Below are positions 34,501 through 45,970 of a stretch of DNA of 64,000 bases, one piece after another; position 1 is the stretch's first letter, and the number at the start of each line of letters is the position of its first letter. Origin of the DNA: Ischnura elegans (Eukaryota > Arthropoda > Insecta > Odonata > Coenagrionidae); assembly GCF_921293095.1 (NCBI RefSeq), contig NC_060253.1:71647992-71711991 (forward strand), given 5' to 3'. A model generated the notes under the pieces. The model did not search any database, was not told the origin of the DNA, and was given only the letters and a program-made list of their open reading frames with translations. The translations under genes and the position numbers were made by a program.

Positions 34501-37500
34501 TGCCTTTGGAGCGCTTGGGAGTGCCCACTGCTGCGCACAAAGTTCGTGAGTGGGCAATTGTTGCTATTGCACGAGTTATCATGATGAAGAAATGAGTCTT
34601 AACGGTATTAGACAATTCCCACATTATCTAAAGCAGTACTGCTCCATAAACTCGACGTCGTGCGTATTTACTTGACTACTGTTGCGGGAGCAGACGATCC
34701 TCTGAATCTCCACGCGAAGCTTAGCCTTAGGCTAAGCTTAGGCTTAGCTTAAAAATACTTGATCTCGGAACGAAAGCAGACGACATTAGAGAAATTTTGA
34801 AAGTAAATTTTAACTGTTTAATATAAAATTTTCTTGTAATTACGTAGTAATCTAATAATCTTGCGTGTCATCAGTCGATATATCGATCGATTTTACAATC
34901 GAAATGGTATCATTCCAGAAGCGAATGTCTACGGCAGTTGCCGTAATTTGAAAGTCAATATAATTTTGCCCAATTTTTATGATGTTTAAAAAACCAGTTG
35001 ACTTACTCCGGGTTGTTGTTATATTCTCCGAGTACGCTGTGAGAAAGAAAAATGACTTGTCTTCGCTTGTCTGAGCTTCACTCGTCCTCGTTCTGTAAAT
35101 ATATATAAATCACGGGAGATAGACGCCGTAATCATGAAATCGTCTCCGGGATGTCCATGAAAAATTGCGATTTTTATTCAGAAAAGGGTTTGTTTTTCAT
35201 GGTAGTGCTCATTTTCTTGATTTTAAATGTGAAAAGAGTTCAGGTAGGCGATCCTATGAGAACTACCGATAGTAATTGTAATTATGACGACTTTTCCACA
35301 GATTGCAATAACTCGGACTGCTATTATTTACTTTCCTCGTTAGTACGTTTTCCTGGTTAGTACGTTCATTTTTCGTGGTCCCTTCAGAAACGTACTAACC
35401 AAGTTCCACTGTATAGCCATTGTATTGTCAATCAAAAATGTCCTTATTAATCAGTTATAACAACACCAAAACATAATATTCTATTTACATATGCACTGAC
35501 ATTTTTGGTCTATCAATAATCAATCAGAAATGCATTAAAATCCTGCTTTTAAATTAAAATTTTGAGAAAAAGTAGAAAAGTAGGTTAATCAAAACTCATA
35601 CTCTAGTCAATTATAACAAATCACACAATTATTTTAGTACATTATATCAAGAACAGTGATAAGCACGGAAGAAGAGTACAACGTAGCTTGTCATCAGGCT
35701 TTCTGTCTGAAAATAGTTGATGGAGTACCATGATAAGAGCTTTTGAATCATTTAGGAACACACCATTGGTAACCTATCACAACTATCTGCACCCTAATTA
35801 TGTAACTGTGAGAAGGGTGAGGGCGATGTCGTTGCCAGGGGCAACGCGATTCCCACGACGGAAGGTGATAGCAGCGATTATGAAACCGTGATCGCTCTCT
35901 TTATCACGCTGCCAGCGTCATCGGCCTATCACGTTCGAAACCCATGGTGATAAGCATATGCTGACATAAAAACGAGCACTAAATGCATATATTAGGAAAA
36001 AATTATTGTTTATTTAATTTAAAAATGCCCCATAATCGATTATAAACCAATGAAATCCTTAATTATTTCTACTGGAGTGCTCTCTTGACATTATTAGTTG
36101 TCCACGTTGTTCAATTGTTATATGCGCACGGTAGTGAATTCTATTGAGCTGCTTTATTTCCACACAACAACTTGGAAAGTACTGCTAATTGAAGTACATC
36201 CGTGATTCAAACGTCAATTACTTTATATCGAAGTTTAATTATCAACATTTGCCAAGTACGTTCTCCAACATATCAACATCGTTAAACTCAACTGATTTGG
36301 GCGTTACTTGTTGGGACGATGAAATGTTCATGATGAAACAAAACTCAGAACTATTCCACAAACTTTTATTTTAACAGTCAGGTTAGTCTTGATAATGACG
36401 GTATAAACGTCGAAACTAGTAGACTGTTAAAATAAAAGTTTGTGGAATAGTACTGAGTTTTGTTTCACCATGAACATCGTTAAACTCCTTTTCGATTTTT
36501 TAATCATCATAAATCAACTATTAACTACTTACATTCAAATCGCTAGCGCGATTACACTTCCATTATCATTTCAAAATTAATTAGTTTCAATCCAAGATCA
36601 CGACTTTTTGGCCATTCTCTACGATATGGTAAATATAATAACTGCAGCATCTCCCGGCGAGCATAATGGATTACGTTATCACGCATTGAAAAGTAATACA
36701 ACACTTTCCCCATAACTTTACCATAATACGAGTACTTTATCATAATATTATCTATTGGCGAAGCGAAGTACTTAGCTTTGAACTGCATCCAACTGCTTTT
36801 ATGTTTTCGTTGTTTGTTATTGTTATTTCAAAGACTCCGCAGACGACGCATTCTCGGACAAAGATGTGTCGAAGGATTTCATTGGCTCTTCAGATTTCTC
36901 AATGATACCAACCTCACGCGCTCGTACCTATATGATACGCGCGATGACGGTGGCTTACATGATCGCGCGATACAGCGGAACGTGATAGGAGAACGTGATG
37001 GTCATCTATCGCCGTCGTCGCTGTCACATTTACATAATTGAGGTGCTGAACTACTGCCAATCAGAGGCAAGTTCAATGGTAAGTTGCAGTCTGAAAAATT
37101 ATTAATCGCACAAAGTGAACATTTACAGAGCAGTCGCAGACAAGGTTATTTCCATGGAATAATCTTATAAATGAAAAATTAAAATATAAAGTGGCACAAA
37201 TGCATTCTAATATAACATCTGTAAAATCTCAAGTCAACTCGTATTGTAGATTATCTCGAATAGGTAATCCTCGAAGACTCGTCATATTAAACAACTAAAA
37301 GAGAACTTGAAGGAATGTAGTCACTTCATGTAAAACCAAATTCTAGTTACTAAATATTGGGAACAGGAGCAGACACCTACATAGCATATTTTCAGCCTCC
37401 ATTGATTCCACCATAAAAATCATCCCATCCAATCATCCCATATGAACATTTCGTCATAATTTTTCAAAAAGTCTTGATGTCTCAGGAAAAAATTGGTTGC

Positions 37501-40500
37501 AATTTTGAAAAATTATAACCCCAAAACAAAGAGTAGCAGTGCTGCCTAATTTTCAGCGCAGTCATTCAAAACCAATTAGGATGTTATGATAAAAATTAGA
37601 AATACATAACGGTCTAATTGTAAGCAAATATTGTCTGACCCTATCCAACGGCAAAGGAGGCATTTATTGACATCATGCCACAAGATTAATATGACATATA
37701 TCCACACAAATAATCATTCCTATAGGTAAAGCATGGAATATAACTGACCTCTGGCGCCATCAAGGCAGCATTTCCTCCTTTATCAGTGTCTGGAGTATGG
37801 TAAGGAAGTCTTAAGCCAAGCTTTCTGTCTGCTAAGCAGCAACCAAAATCTGATACTACTAATATTGGCCAATCCTCTCCTTCAGAGAGATCAATTAGCA
37901 GGTTATCAGATTTCAAGTCCCTAGATAAAAAATGAAATGAATATAGAATAAGATTAGTAAATAATGACACATTAACCTGTAGATTTATGTGAGAGATTTT
38001 ATAATTTAGGTAATAAATGACAGTTATTCATTACATCACAGAATTTACCAATTAACATGAGTTAATAATTGGGGGCAGTTGCAAGTATACTAAGCTACAA
38101 CATAACATAGCCCACCACAACGTCCACAGCATTAACCCAACACCTATGCTGGCAGCAATAGCTGAAAGTGCTTATCAGACTTCTTTTTTACCCAAGACCA
38201 CTCCACCTGGCTAAAAGCATGGATGCATGAAATGGAACCAAGATGTTAACTGCTTCATCATTCCAACATAATACCAAATCACAAAAATGTAATCTGGCAT
38301 GACAGCATATTGTTAAAAACTCGCAGTATTGCCAGAAAATGTTTTGCCACTATAATATCAAAATTAAATATGACTTGGCTCCTGGGTCTCATGTGTGCTT
38401 ATTCCAGAAAAATTTTATTCTGAGATAAGCATAAAATAAAAATAGTAATATTTTATTGCCCTAGAGATCAGAAATACACAACTAGATATGATATGTATAG
38501 TATGCACATTAATGTAAGGCATGTCAATAAGGAAAACATAATTATTCATGGACTATATCATATTTTGAAAGAGTCACTCAATAACTCATACACTGAGTAG
38601 AGAAATTAGACTACTTTTAAATTTTACAACAGAATGTTTATTTAAACACATTTGGAAGTTTGTTAAAGAGATGGAGCCCCATAGCTAGTTTTTAAGTTTG
38701 TGCATAGGGTGCATGAATACCATATCACCTGATAGCGAAACAGGGGCCGTATTCTGTAACTCCAAACCGATCGGTGCGGCACCGAATCGTCGGGTGTGAC
38801 GTCACACCGACTCCCGGCAAGCAGTGGTGCGATTCTGTACGAACCCGATCAGTGTGGCACCGATATGAGGACAGGAGATCGTCGGTAGCCGTACCGACAG
38901 CAAAAAGGTGTCGGTATGGCCACCGACTAGTGGGTTTCATGAACTCCCCGGTGCGCATTGTATGTTTTATTTTGTTTTTACCTCATCACCGAGTAAATAA
39001 TGAGGTTTTCTGCAATGTTATCTTTTTCTGCCCCTTCGAATATGCCTCTATAATTCACTGTGTCATCATCTATATTGATTACCTCGACAGAAATATAAGA
39101 TATTGGTTAATAAACATGAGGTTTGCCGCCATATAATGATTTTCTCTCATTTATGTTACCACTTTCACTTGCTTGTAATAGGATTTATTTCACTCTATCT
39201 TCATTTATTTGCTCCTTTGACATAAAAAAGATATTTTGATTAAATATGAGTTTTGCCGCAGTGTTATCACTTTATCTCACTCTGAATAGGCAACTATTAT
39301 TTCTCTCAATCATCATTTGGCGTTTCTCTCGACATAGAAATAAGATCTTTTTATTTAAATATGAAGTTTGCCGCAAGGGTATCAGTTTCTTTCATTTGTA
39401 ATAGGCAACTATATTTCATTTTATCGTCAGCCATAGATTCACTTACGATAAAAGAAGATATTTGTTAATAAGTATGAGGTTTGCCGCTATATTATCAATT
39501 TCTCTCACTTGGAATGCACTTATACATGAAATATGTAATAGTATATGAAAAATAAATGGAACTTATACATATGTATTTCACCCGATCACAATTTCTTTAC
39601 TTCCTCCTGATTACACTTCTTTTAATTACACCCAGCTCCATATTTTTAAAACAATTTCCTTACTTGTTCATCTAATATAACATTTACATTTGCTTTTGAA
39701 TCCTACGTTCACGTTCCATGGTATGTGATTTTCGTCTGCTACGATGCGAATGGCATAACCTTTCATTGATAACATTCAGACGGAACTTACTTAATGGCAA
39801 CTATATTACCAAATCATGAATAAATAGCAATATACGGAACTAATATATAAAAAAAGAAGCTACGATCTCAAGGATAGTTTCAATAATTCATTCCAGCAAC
39901 AACAATCTCCATTACATACAAACTATATTGTGACGTTGTAATATTGTTTCCTTCGATTCCTTAGGTACAGCAGTACTACCACACATTAGATAAGCATTGT
40001 TAATAACTTATCCAATAAAGATTATCTTAAGCTAACAATAAGTCGTAATTTCTGCAAATAAAAAGATTTAAAACGACGACAACAAACTGTGCCAATGAGT
40101 CTTCACTTGTTTATACCCTTCTTGCATTGGTGGAGACACGTTAGATGACTTCTAACTTCGGATATATTCGGATTTTCCCTGTTTGGGAAGGAGGGGCAAC
40201 CGTACCGACTGGTTTGAAACCGACGACCTTACAGAATCGCTGAAAGAGCCGTCGTCGGTATGGAAACCGTTGTCGGTACGGAATGATGTCCAGTCGGTGG
40301 GCATGAAAGGGAAACCGATTGGTGCCATACTGACGAAACACAGAATACGGCCCCAGAGCAGAGTCAAGAGTAAAATCTTTGATGTGACCTTTGATAAATA
40401 GAATGGAATACATAAAGTAGACACAGGATAAGGGCAGGATTTTAAGTGTTTCCCAGCCAGCTTGATAATTCTTTCTTTATTTTTAAATAATTTTGGGCAG

Positions 40501-43500
40501 AAGGAGAAAATTCCCAGATAAGCAAACAGTAGTTTACATGGGTATAAAAAAGGCTATAGTACAGAGTAATAAGGATATCAGTGGTTCCTGTAGGATGAAT
40601 AGCATGAATAAAGTAGTAAACAGAGCAAAGTTTACTTGCTTGAGTTCTAATATGAATATCCCAAGAAACAAAAGAGTCAACATGTATACGGTGCTTAACA
40701 CAATCAACCTGGGGATTAAAAGTTCCCTGATATTAATAGAGATTTGTTATAATTTTTTGAATGAGGATTGTGTAACACTTGTGATTTATAAACGCTGACA
40801 ACTGACTTGAGTTCATACACCATTTAATAAAATAATCATAGTTTGTCTGACAATTACACAACAAACAGAAGGAATAATAAAGTTGGTGTCTTCAGCATAG
40901 AGGATGGGTGTGACATTATTTGCAGAAAAAAATGCAATCAAGGAGGTCATTAATGTAAACCATATAGAGCAAAGGACCAAGATCAAGTGTCAAAGCCATC
41001 AATTTTTTGCCAGGAATAGCTCAGGAAGTAGGCAAAGGAAACAGAAAAATACAGGTCACTATTCTTCCAATTCTATCATAATCTGCCAGGAAAAAATTAG
41101 TGAACGAGCTCAATATAAATATTTATGAAATAGTATATAAGTGAATATAAAATTTTCATTTAGAAAAGATGATAATTCATAGGTAAAAATTGAAAACACG
41201 AAAGTAATCATACTGTCCATCTTGCATCTTGGAAATAATTCGAGTAAGAACACAGGGCACAAAGACTATTATTCAAACAAGAAAAGATACCAATCTGACC
41301 TGTGAGCAACTCCATGCAAATTTATATGAGCCACTCCCTCCAACAGCTGTGTCAGGAGAAGAAGAGATACTCTAGGAGTTAGTTCTCTGCCCTGAAGATA
41401 TTCACTTAGGCTGCAATCATACCTTTAAAAAAGGTTACAATAAAGTTAGTATTTTTACAAAGTTTTTGAAGGATACTTATAATCCGTTATCAAGATATAA
41501 GTTTTGATTTTTTAGGCATTGACAGAAATTGACCTGACACAAAAAAAGGAAAATTATCAGGCTTTCAACATTATATAATATGGTGGAATCAGTTGCGATC
41601 AAACAGCATTTCACTCCCAAATTTCTTAAATGTAGTTCCACCTCACAGTTGCACTGTTTATTGTACTTTCTATCCTCATCCCTCCTAAACAGCCACAGTA
41701 TAGATTGGAACTTTGCCTTGGAAAATCCAAAATGTGATATATTTGGAGATGAATCGTGTGAGGTCACAGCTGACCTTGCCATTCCAGTAAAGGGTTGATA
41801 TAATTTTTGGAAATCCTTAGTCATTAGCATTTTTTTAGGCTTCAATGGTGTTTTTTCTCTTTAGAAGAGGTTTTTCATTCCAGTATTTCTAATTTCAGTT
41901 TCTTTAAGTGACAGTCTCTGAATCATTTTAAGAGGCCTCTTCACATCAGAAGCAACAAAGCTGATATTTGACCTAGCAGGGGAAAAGGACATGGGGATTG
42001 AAATTGCATTTACAGCTATTGGCTAGCAGATTTCCATCCTGTGGAATATAACTAGTTTTTGGGGTTCTACTTGATTTCAATCCTCTCTCAAATCAGCATA
42101 GAATAGTCACAGCTTTTGCTGCAAATCACTTTTACCTGATTTAAGGGGATTGAAATTGCATTTACAGCTATTGGCTAGCAGATTTCCATCCTGTGGAATA
42201 TAACTAGTTTTTGGGGTTCTACTTGATTTCAATCCTCTCTCAAATCAGGATAGAATAGTCACAGCTTTTGCTGCAAATCACTTTTACCTGATTTAAGGGG
42301 ATTGAAATTGCATTTACAGCTATTGGCTAGCAGATTTCCATCCTGTGGAATATAACTAGTTTTTGGGGTTCTACTTGATTTCAATCCTCTCTCAAATCAG
42401 CATAGAATAGTCACAGCTTTTGCTGCAAATCACTTTTACCTGATTTAAGCCCACCATTGGAGCAGGATTAAAAATTTGACTGCTATTGAGTAGCCCAAAA
42501 TTGTATACATTTCACCACGCCAACACATTACACCATTTACAATAAAAGTGATACAGCACATTGATTAACATTATCTACTGCTGGCAGAAGGCTGAGACTA
42601 ATCCCATAGTTGTGCTTCCCAATCAACAAGTTATGGAACACACGTGAGGTGTGAACTGGGCTACTTGGTATGCTTCAAACAGGCACAAGTGATTTCTACC
42701 CAAGCAATCCGAGAGGTAAGTGAAATCATGAAGAACCAGACACTACATTCAGGAAGCTAATTAATAGGCAAAGCATAACAATAGTTAGCTACTAAGAATT
42801 AGATTTTCAAAGCAGTCTTTCTCCCATATCTCTCCTTTTGATGGTCATACGTCAGCTTTATTACTTCAGACCTAAACTCACCACTAAGATGGCTGTCGAC
42901 ATAATACACTTAAACAAGAAGGAACACAATAAAGCTGCTTCAATTTACAAATTCACTCAAATGGCCAACAACTAGTATTTTTCTTGTCTGGCTATGAGTG
43001 AGGCATAACATATATAAGGGATATATTTTTTTTTACATCTGCTGCGATGAATGTAACTTATACATTTCATCAACAGGACAAAAATCAGTTGACATTCTCA
43101 TCTACTAAGCTGGTTATCTGATTGTCTATTTCACACAGGTCATTTTAGCTCACAAAATGAAGAACAACGAAAGAGTTATGATGCAGCTTAAACAGAGAAA
43201 AAATACATGAATAGGTAAGTAGAGCAGGTTTATGAATGGGAGATGGAAAGAATGAATGATGAATTAGGAGCCCCCACTTCACATTTTCTAGTTTTATCCG
43301 ACGACTCGTCTCAATACATCTTGTATCATCTCCAGGAAATATTACAAAATGTATTGAATTCCATTTCAACATTCAAAAGATTGAGCCTGAAAACACTCTA
43401 TTTCATCAAAGCATACATTTAAGTGCCTAGTGTATAGATGTTAAAAAACTATTCATGTTCCATACCTCTTCATCAACAAAAATAGACTCATATTGCGGCC

Positions 43501-45970
43501 GGAACCATTTGGATTAATTCTTGCCGGTAGAGCATCTGGGTAGAGGGAAAATGAACCAGGGAGTTGAGGAACCCGGTCAGCAAATACATACTGCATATCA
43601 ACCACATTAGGGTGAGGAGGAAGGGCTTTGGTTCTCTCCTGCAAACTGGAAGAAAAAATATAAACAGTAATACTAATTAATTGACATAACATTTACAAGT
43701 AATAGGGTCATGTATAGCTACATGTGAAATGGTGTCATGCCATTCTATAGATAAACCATCAAGTTAGCAAACAGAACTCTTTAATTATTAATGTATGTTT
43801 CAACAAACTGCCTTAAATTTTCAAATACTATACATATTTACGAGCATTGATGAGGGAAATTTTGCCCAGAAAACTTAATTATGTTCCATTAAAGAAATGA
43901 GTAATAGGTTAGTAAACAAATGTGCAACTGCATTAAAAAAAAGGAAAAATAACTCTCGTCAAGCTGCCCTTGGATTCCAGTAGCCTCAGTGACACCCGCA
44001 TAGGAAAATGCCTTAGGTAGAGTATTTGCAAACCTGAGTTACAAGGGTAAAAATCTAAAGGCCTGGTAACACGGTACATTAACACGTACAAGTTAATGTA
44101 TGTTTGCGTGAATGATTTTGGTGGACCGGAACATGTATGAATGCATGAACCACATTAGAATAGGTTCTATTTTCTGTTCATGCATTCGCACAAGTTGGGT
44201 GGTTACACATTGCATTTTGGCGTTCATTCTCGCGTTCATACATTTAGACATTTACCCGTACGTGTTAATGTATCATGTAACCAGGCCTTAAGACTCATGA
44301 GCTTGACCCAAGGAGTATATATCCCCATCAGCCGCACAGGGGTATTGTTCCAGTAAGTATATTGGTGTATTACATGAATGTTTCCCCAACATTTCATACT
44401 AATTACTTCAGTTGGATTAAATTTAAGTTTTGATATTCACTATCAATAATGCATAGGTAATACAAGGGTTGTGCCAAAATTTTCAGCTTTCAAAATAAGG
44501 GCCAGCATGATTCCGTGGGGTTTTGTTCCTCTAACAAACGAATATATGTTCACTTCTTTTGCAACCTGGAAATATTTTTCATCCATGTATCTCTAAGTGT
44601 TATCCCATTTTTGAGTGCAGGGTAAAATTAACCATAATAAACAGCACAACTGGTAAGTATTGCAACATCAATAGAACAAGTTAGCTTTGTTTGTACTGGA
44701 TTCCCTAAAAGGCCATTGATGGCAACTGAGCACTTGAGGTCTACACAATCCAGGGAAGGATAAATGGCTGTTGAGTTTTCTAAAAAGCAATTTTCCATTT
44801 TGCCACAAAGAGTCGCACAAAGTTAATAGTTCAAGGGCAATTTTCACAAGGAGACTTGTTGGCATTCCAGTGACTACATCGTAGAAGCGAAACTAAGCTA
44901 CTTTCTCACCTCTTCTCCCATCCAGAAAGTTCTTCACTGGAAATATGGAATTGTGCTGGAACTGTTTCCCTGTGCATTGCTCGCAATATTGATAAAGCAT
45001 TCGATTCAGCATCATAGTTAAACATCATCTTGACAGCAAGAGGGAAAGTTGACAATGGGTCGCTAAGATTGATAGATGGTCCATTTTGCAAATCGTTCGC
45101 CGTTTCCTGGTGTGAAGTTGGAGTGCCACCGGAATCTGAAATTATAAATGCATATGGTATACCAAAAGGGTTCCGTAAGAGATTGAAAACAAAACTAATT
45201 CTCTCAAATAGATAGATGAGCATGGATACTGGCGACTGATAATTAAATACGAAATATGTGTTGACTTTCAACAAGTAACGTGATATCGAGGACCAGTGTA
45301 AAAAAATGGTGTAAGATGTGACACGAGAGACTTTTTACCTTCCTTCCATCTCGCTGCATACACAACGGCGCTACACCCTTTTGCAATTGATGGTCCAAGC
45401 GTTAAATCTTTTAGTCCTATATCAACCTTGACGGAATCATCCAAGTCTCTAGTAGCCCATTTCAGTTTAGACACAGCCTCCTGTAAGCAAAGACGTCTTC
45501 AGTTATAAAAAAATAAGCTCGGTAAGAAAATCAAAAATAATAATTAACTCTCAAATAATATAAATGCATACCCGTATTTCCCAGCAAAGTCCTTCGAGTT
45601 CGTCATCCTTTGTTAAGATCCCAGTTCCTGAAGCAAGACTGACTCCAACTAGAGCGAAAAACGGACGAGAGTCGCCAAAAAACAATCGTTTAGTCGCTCG
45701 TTTACGCAGGTCGCCGGCTAATGAATTTGTCACACGATTAAGGATATTTTCAACAAATATTCTTCGAGCATGATAGTGAACTTGATAACCAAATGTTTGG
45801 AAAGCAGATCTTCCTAAAGTAGGCCTAAGGCTGGATTCTATCGCTTTAGCCTCGTGGGCATTGATTTTGACACAATCCACTACGGTTTTGATCGGCTCTT
45901 GGGGTTTGATAAATCTGTACAATAACCGACCATTCTGTATAAGTCGATGGGCAACTGCGCGGATCGACAT
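22532..45970 (-). CDS. PINK1: PTEN-induced kinase 1 (PINK1), mitochondrial
   Basis: Complete Ser/Thr kinase that phosphorylates ubiquitin and Parkin on depolarised mitochondria. Nine minus-strand exons: 45970-45572, 45480-45339, 45135-44910, 43645-43466, 41422-41300, 37920-37749, 33912-33664, 23269-23177 and 22822-22532. All are GT-AG and in phase, giving 624 aa. The N-terminus [20 protein letters not shown] is a basic targeting peptide, followed by a membrane segment at about 103-119 ([16 protein letters not shown]). Kinase parts: [10 protein letters not shown] loop 165-174, LAVK lysine K216, HRD with D358, DFG with D381, [10 protein letters not shown] and DAWAVG. The C-terminal region contains [13 protein letters not shown], typical of insect PINK1. 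The start at 45970 is preferred over an in-frame ATG at 46030 because it opens with the targeting peptide. All key catalytic residues are present. Introns total over 21 kb and are full of transposons. Confidence 0.96.
23596..24176. mobile_element. pogo/Tigger-type MITE (AGCGAG family)
   Basis: Termini CAGTGGAACCTCGTTAAAGC and, inverted, CAGTGCAACCTCGATATAACG, flanked by TA on both sides (TA duplication at 23594-23595 and 24177-24178). Words such as TATAGCGA/TAACGAG are iterated in both ends. 581 bp, non-coding, in the PINK1 intron between exons 7 and 8. Confidence 0.82.
26633..27976 (+). mobile_element. pogo/Tigger-like non-autonomous element, twin 1
   Basis: 1344 bp with CAGTGGAACTTGGTTAGTACG termini and flanking TA dinucleotides (26631-26632, 27977-27978). 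The terminal zones iterate (T)TAGTACG/CGTACTAA. A GGCTAAGCTT-rich palindrome lies near 27295-27330. No transposase is recognised. It is nearly identical to 34071-35411 in reverse orientation, differing in scattered bases and one small block near 26850. Confidence 0.85.
28423..28626 (-). pseudogene. Possible YqaJ/SWIM-type transposon protein fragment
   Basis: A minus-strand frame of 67 codons containing [19 protein letters not shown]. This recalls the N-terminus of arthropod transposon-associated proteins that carry SWIM zinc-finger and YqaJ exonuclease domains. Neither of those domains is visible here. It sits near the right end of the 25550-28951 element, so it may be that element's relic. 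The family call is from memory only. Confidence 0.35.
28952..30230. other. PINK1 intron sequence, no recognised element
   Basis: Part of the large intron between PINK1 exons 7 and 8. A short stretch near 29000-29110 has a TGGTTTCAAGTCCTGGC word that recalls a decayed tRNA-type B box, but no A box or copies were found. The remainder shows no coding or repeat structure. Confidence 0.3.
30231..32794 (+). mobile_element. Transposon with about 100-bp inverted repeats and unclassified zinc-finger protein
   Basis: The left end (30231 on) and inverted right end (32794 back) share CACAGG(C/T)CAACA, TTTTGGTGCCGG, CTGAATCCAAATATGATATC and AGATAC blocks over about 130 bp. Between them are plus-strand remnants (about 30810-32465) of one protein family: a CYICGE-type Cys motif, HVMCKTC, then [20 protein letters not shown], and a C-terminal [13 protein letters not shown]...GERFHQ with MMADYCW. 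I recognise these motifs from a repeated, unclassified protein in aphid, spider and Hydra genomes. The coding part is broken in several places. The inverted ends suggest a cut-and-paste DNA element. Confidence 0.7.
30460..30780 (+). repeat. Purine-rich strand-asymmetric tract
   Basis: About 300 bp in which the plus strand is strongly G+A rich (GGGGTTGGGGAGGATTTGG, AAAAAAGGGGGGATAGGG and similar), unlike the AT-rich neighbours. It lies between the left terminus and the coding remnant of the 30231-32794 transposon. No repeat unit or target duplication was found. It may be a foreign insertion or part of that element. Confidence 0.45.
33360..33562 (-). mobile_element. Partial pogo-like MITE, CAGTAAAACCTCCATA terminus
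   Basis: The right end, inverted, reads CAGTAAAACCTCCATAAAAA and is followed (minus strand) by GAACCTCCATGCAGTG. The interior repeats an AGGAAGTTT word. It is related to the start at 9349. The left terminus was not located and the left boundary is approximate. It lies just before PINK1 exon 7 in plus-strand order. Confidence 0.4.
34071..35411 (-). mobile_element. pogo/Tigger-like non-autonomous element, twin 2
   Basis: 1341 bp with CAGTGGAACTTGGTTAGTACG termini and TA on both sides. It is the reverse-complement twin of 26633-27976, about 6.1 kb away with PINK1 exon 7 between them. Internal landmarks (the GCTTAGCC palindrome and the ATCGATCGATTT block) are collinear. Short open frames inside are not conserved transposase. 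Confidence 0.85.
35798..37040. mobile_element. Putative inverted-repeat element, AATTATGTAA termini
   Basis: The left end AATTATGTAACTGTGA and inverted right end AATTATGTAAATGTGA match at 15 of 16 positions, and both are followed by CGATG/CGACG-rich sequence. GC-rich ends with repeated CGTGAT/ATCGCG words contrast with the AT-rich intron. No target duplication was identified and no protein was seen. The hairpin insertion at 36290-36472 is nested inside. Confidence 0.42.
36290..36472. mobile_element. Hairpin retroposon-like insertion, copy 2
   Basis: Flanked by a 15-bp perfect direct repeat, AACATCGTTAAACTC, at 36275-36289 and 36473-36487. It contains 56-bp inverted arms (36324-36379 and 36422-36477) with a core AATAAAAGTTTGTGGAATAG. 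The 42-base loop holds a small stem, GACG...CGTC, followed by GAAAC. Arm motif (AATAAAAG...GG..TA), loop plan and long direct repeat match the insertion at 8011-8164. Non-coding. Confidence 0.65.
38743..40354. mobile_element. DNA element with GGGGCCGTATTCTGT termini
   Basis: Inverted termini GGGGCCGTATTCTGT bound 1612 bp in the PINK1 intron between exons 5 and 6. Both subterminal zones (38760-38950 and 40195-40340) are packed with CCGAC/GTCGG words such as CCGATCGGTG and GTCGGTATGG. The interior is AT-rich and holds a degenerate tandem array. The ends recall Harbinger/ISL2EU-type elements, but I found no clear target duplication or transposase. Confidence 0.65.
38999..39520 (+). repeat. Degenerate tandem array, about 115-bp unit
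   Basis: Five diverged units are marked by ATGAGGTTTGCCGC-like words at about 38999, 39116, 39246, 39361 and 39474 (spacing 113-130). Each is followed by a TATCA(A/C)TTTCTCTCACTT-like word and an AAGATATT word. The array fills the interior of the 38743-40354 element. Confidence 0.72.
41993..42449 (+). repeat. Three tandem copies of a 152-bp unit
   Basis: Units begin at 41993, 42145 and 42297 with GGGGATTGAAATTGCATTTA and end CTTTTACCTGATTTAA. By eye they are almost identical (one clear C/G difference, in unit 2). They sit in the PINK1 intron between exons 4 and 5. Three copies and no regular spacers argue against a satellite or CRISPR; a recent unequal exchange is likely. Confidence 0.93.
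44060..44287. mobile_element. TTAA-type MITE, GGCCTGGTTACACGGTAC family
   Basis: A 228-bp element with termini GGCCTGGTAACACGGTACAT and, inverted, GGCCTGGTTACATGATACAT. Flanks are TAAA on the left and TTAA on the right, compatible with a piggyBac or Kolobok-like TTAA target. The interior carries near-palindromic GTTCATGCATTCG words. A close copy is at 62258-62494 and a distant relative at 47714-47930. It lies between PINK1 exons 3 and 4. Confidence 0.75.

Noticed and set aside
36380-36421. Hammerhead ribozyme in the hairpin loop (TTGATAATGA...CGTCGAAAC)
   Set aside because: The strands before and after the core pair with each other as one stem with an internal loop. The CUGANGA core is not met, so the three-stem hammerhead topology is absent.
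41993-42449. CRISPR-like array
   Set aside because: The 152-bp units abut directly with no unique spacers, number only three, and lie in a eukaryotic intron.
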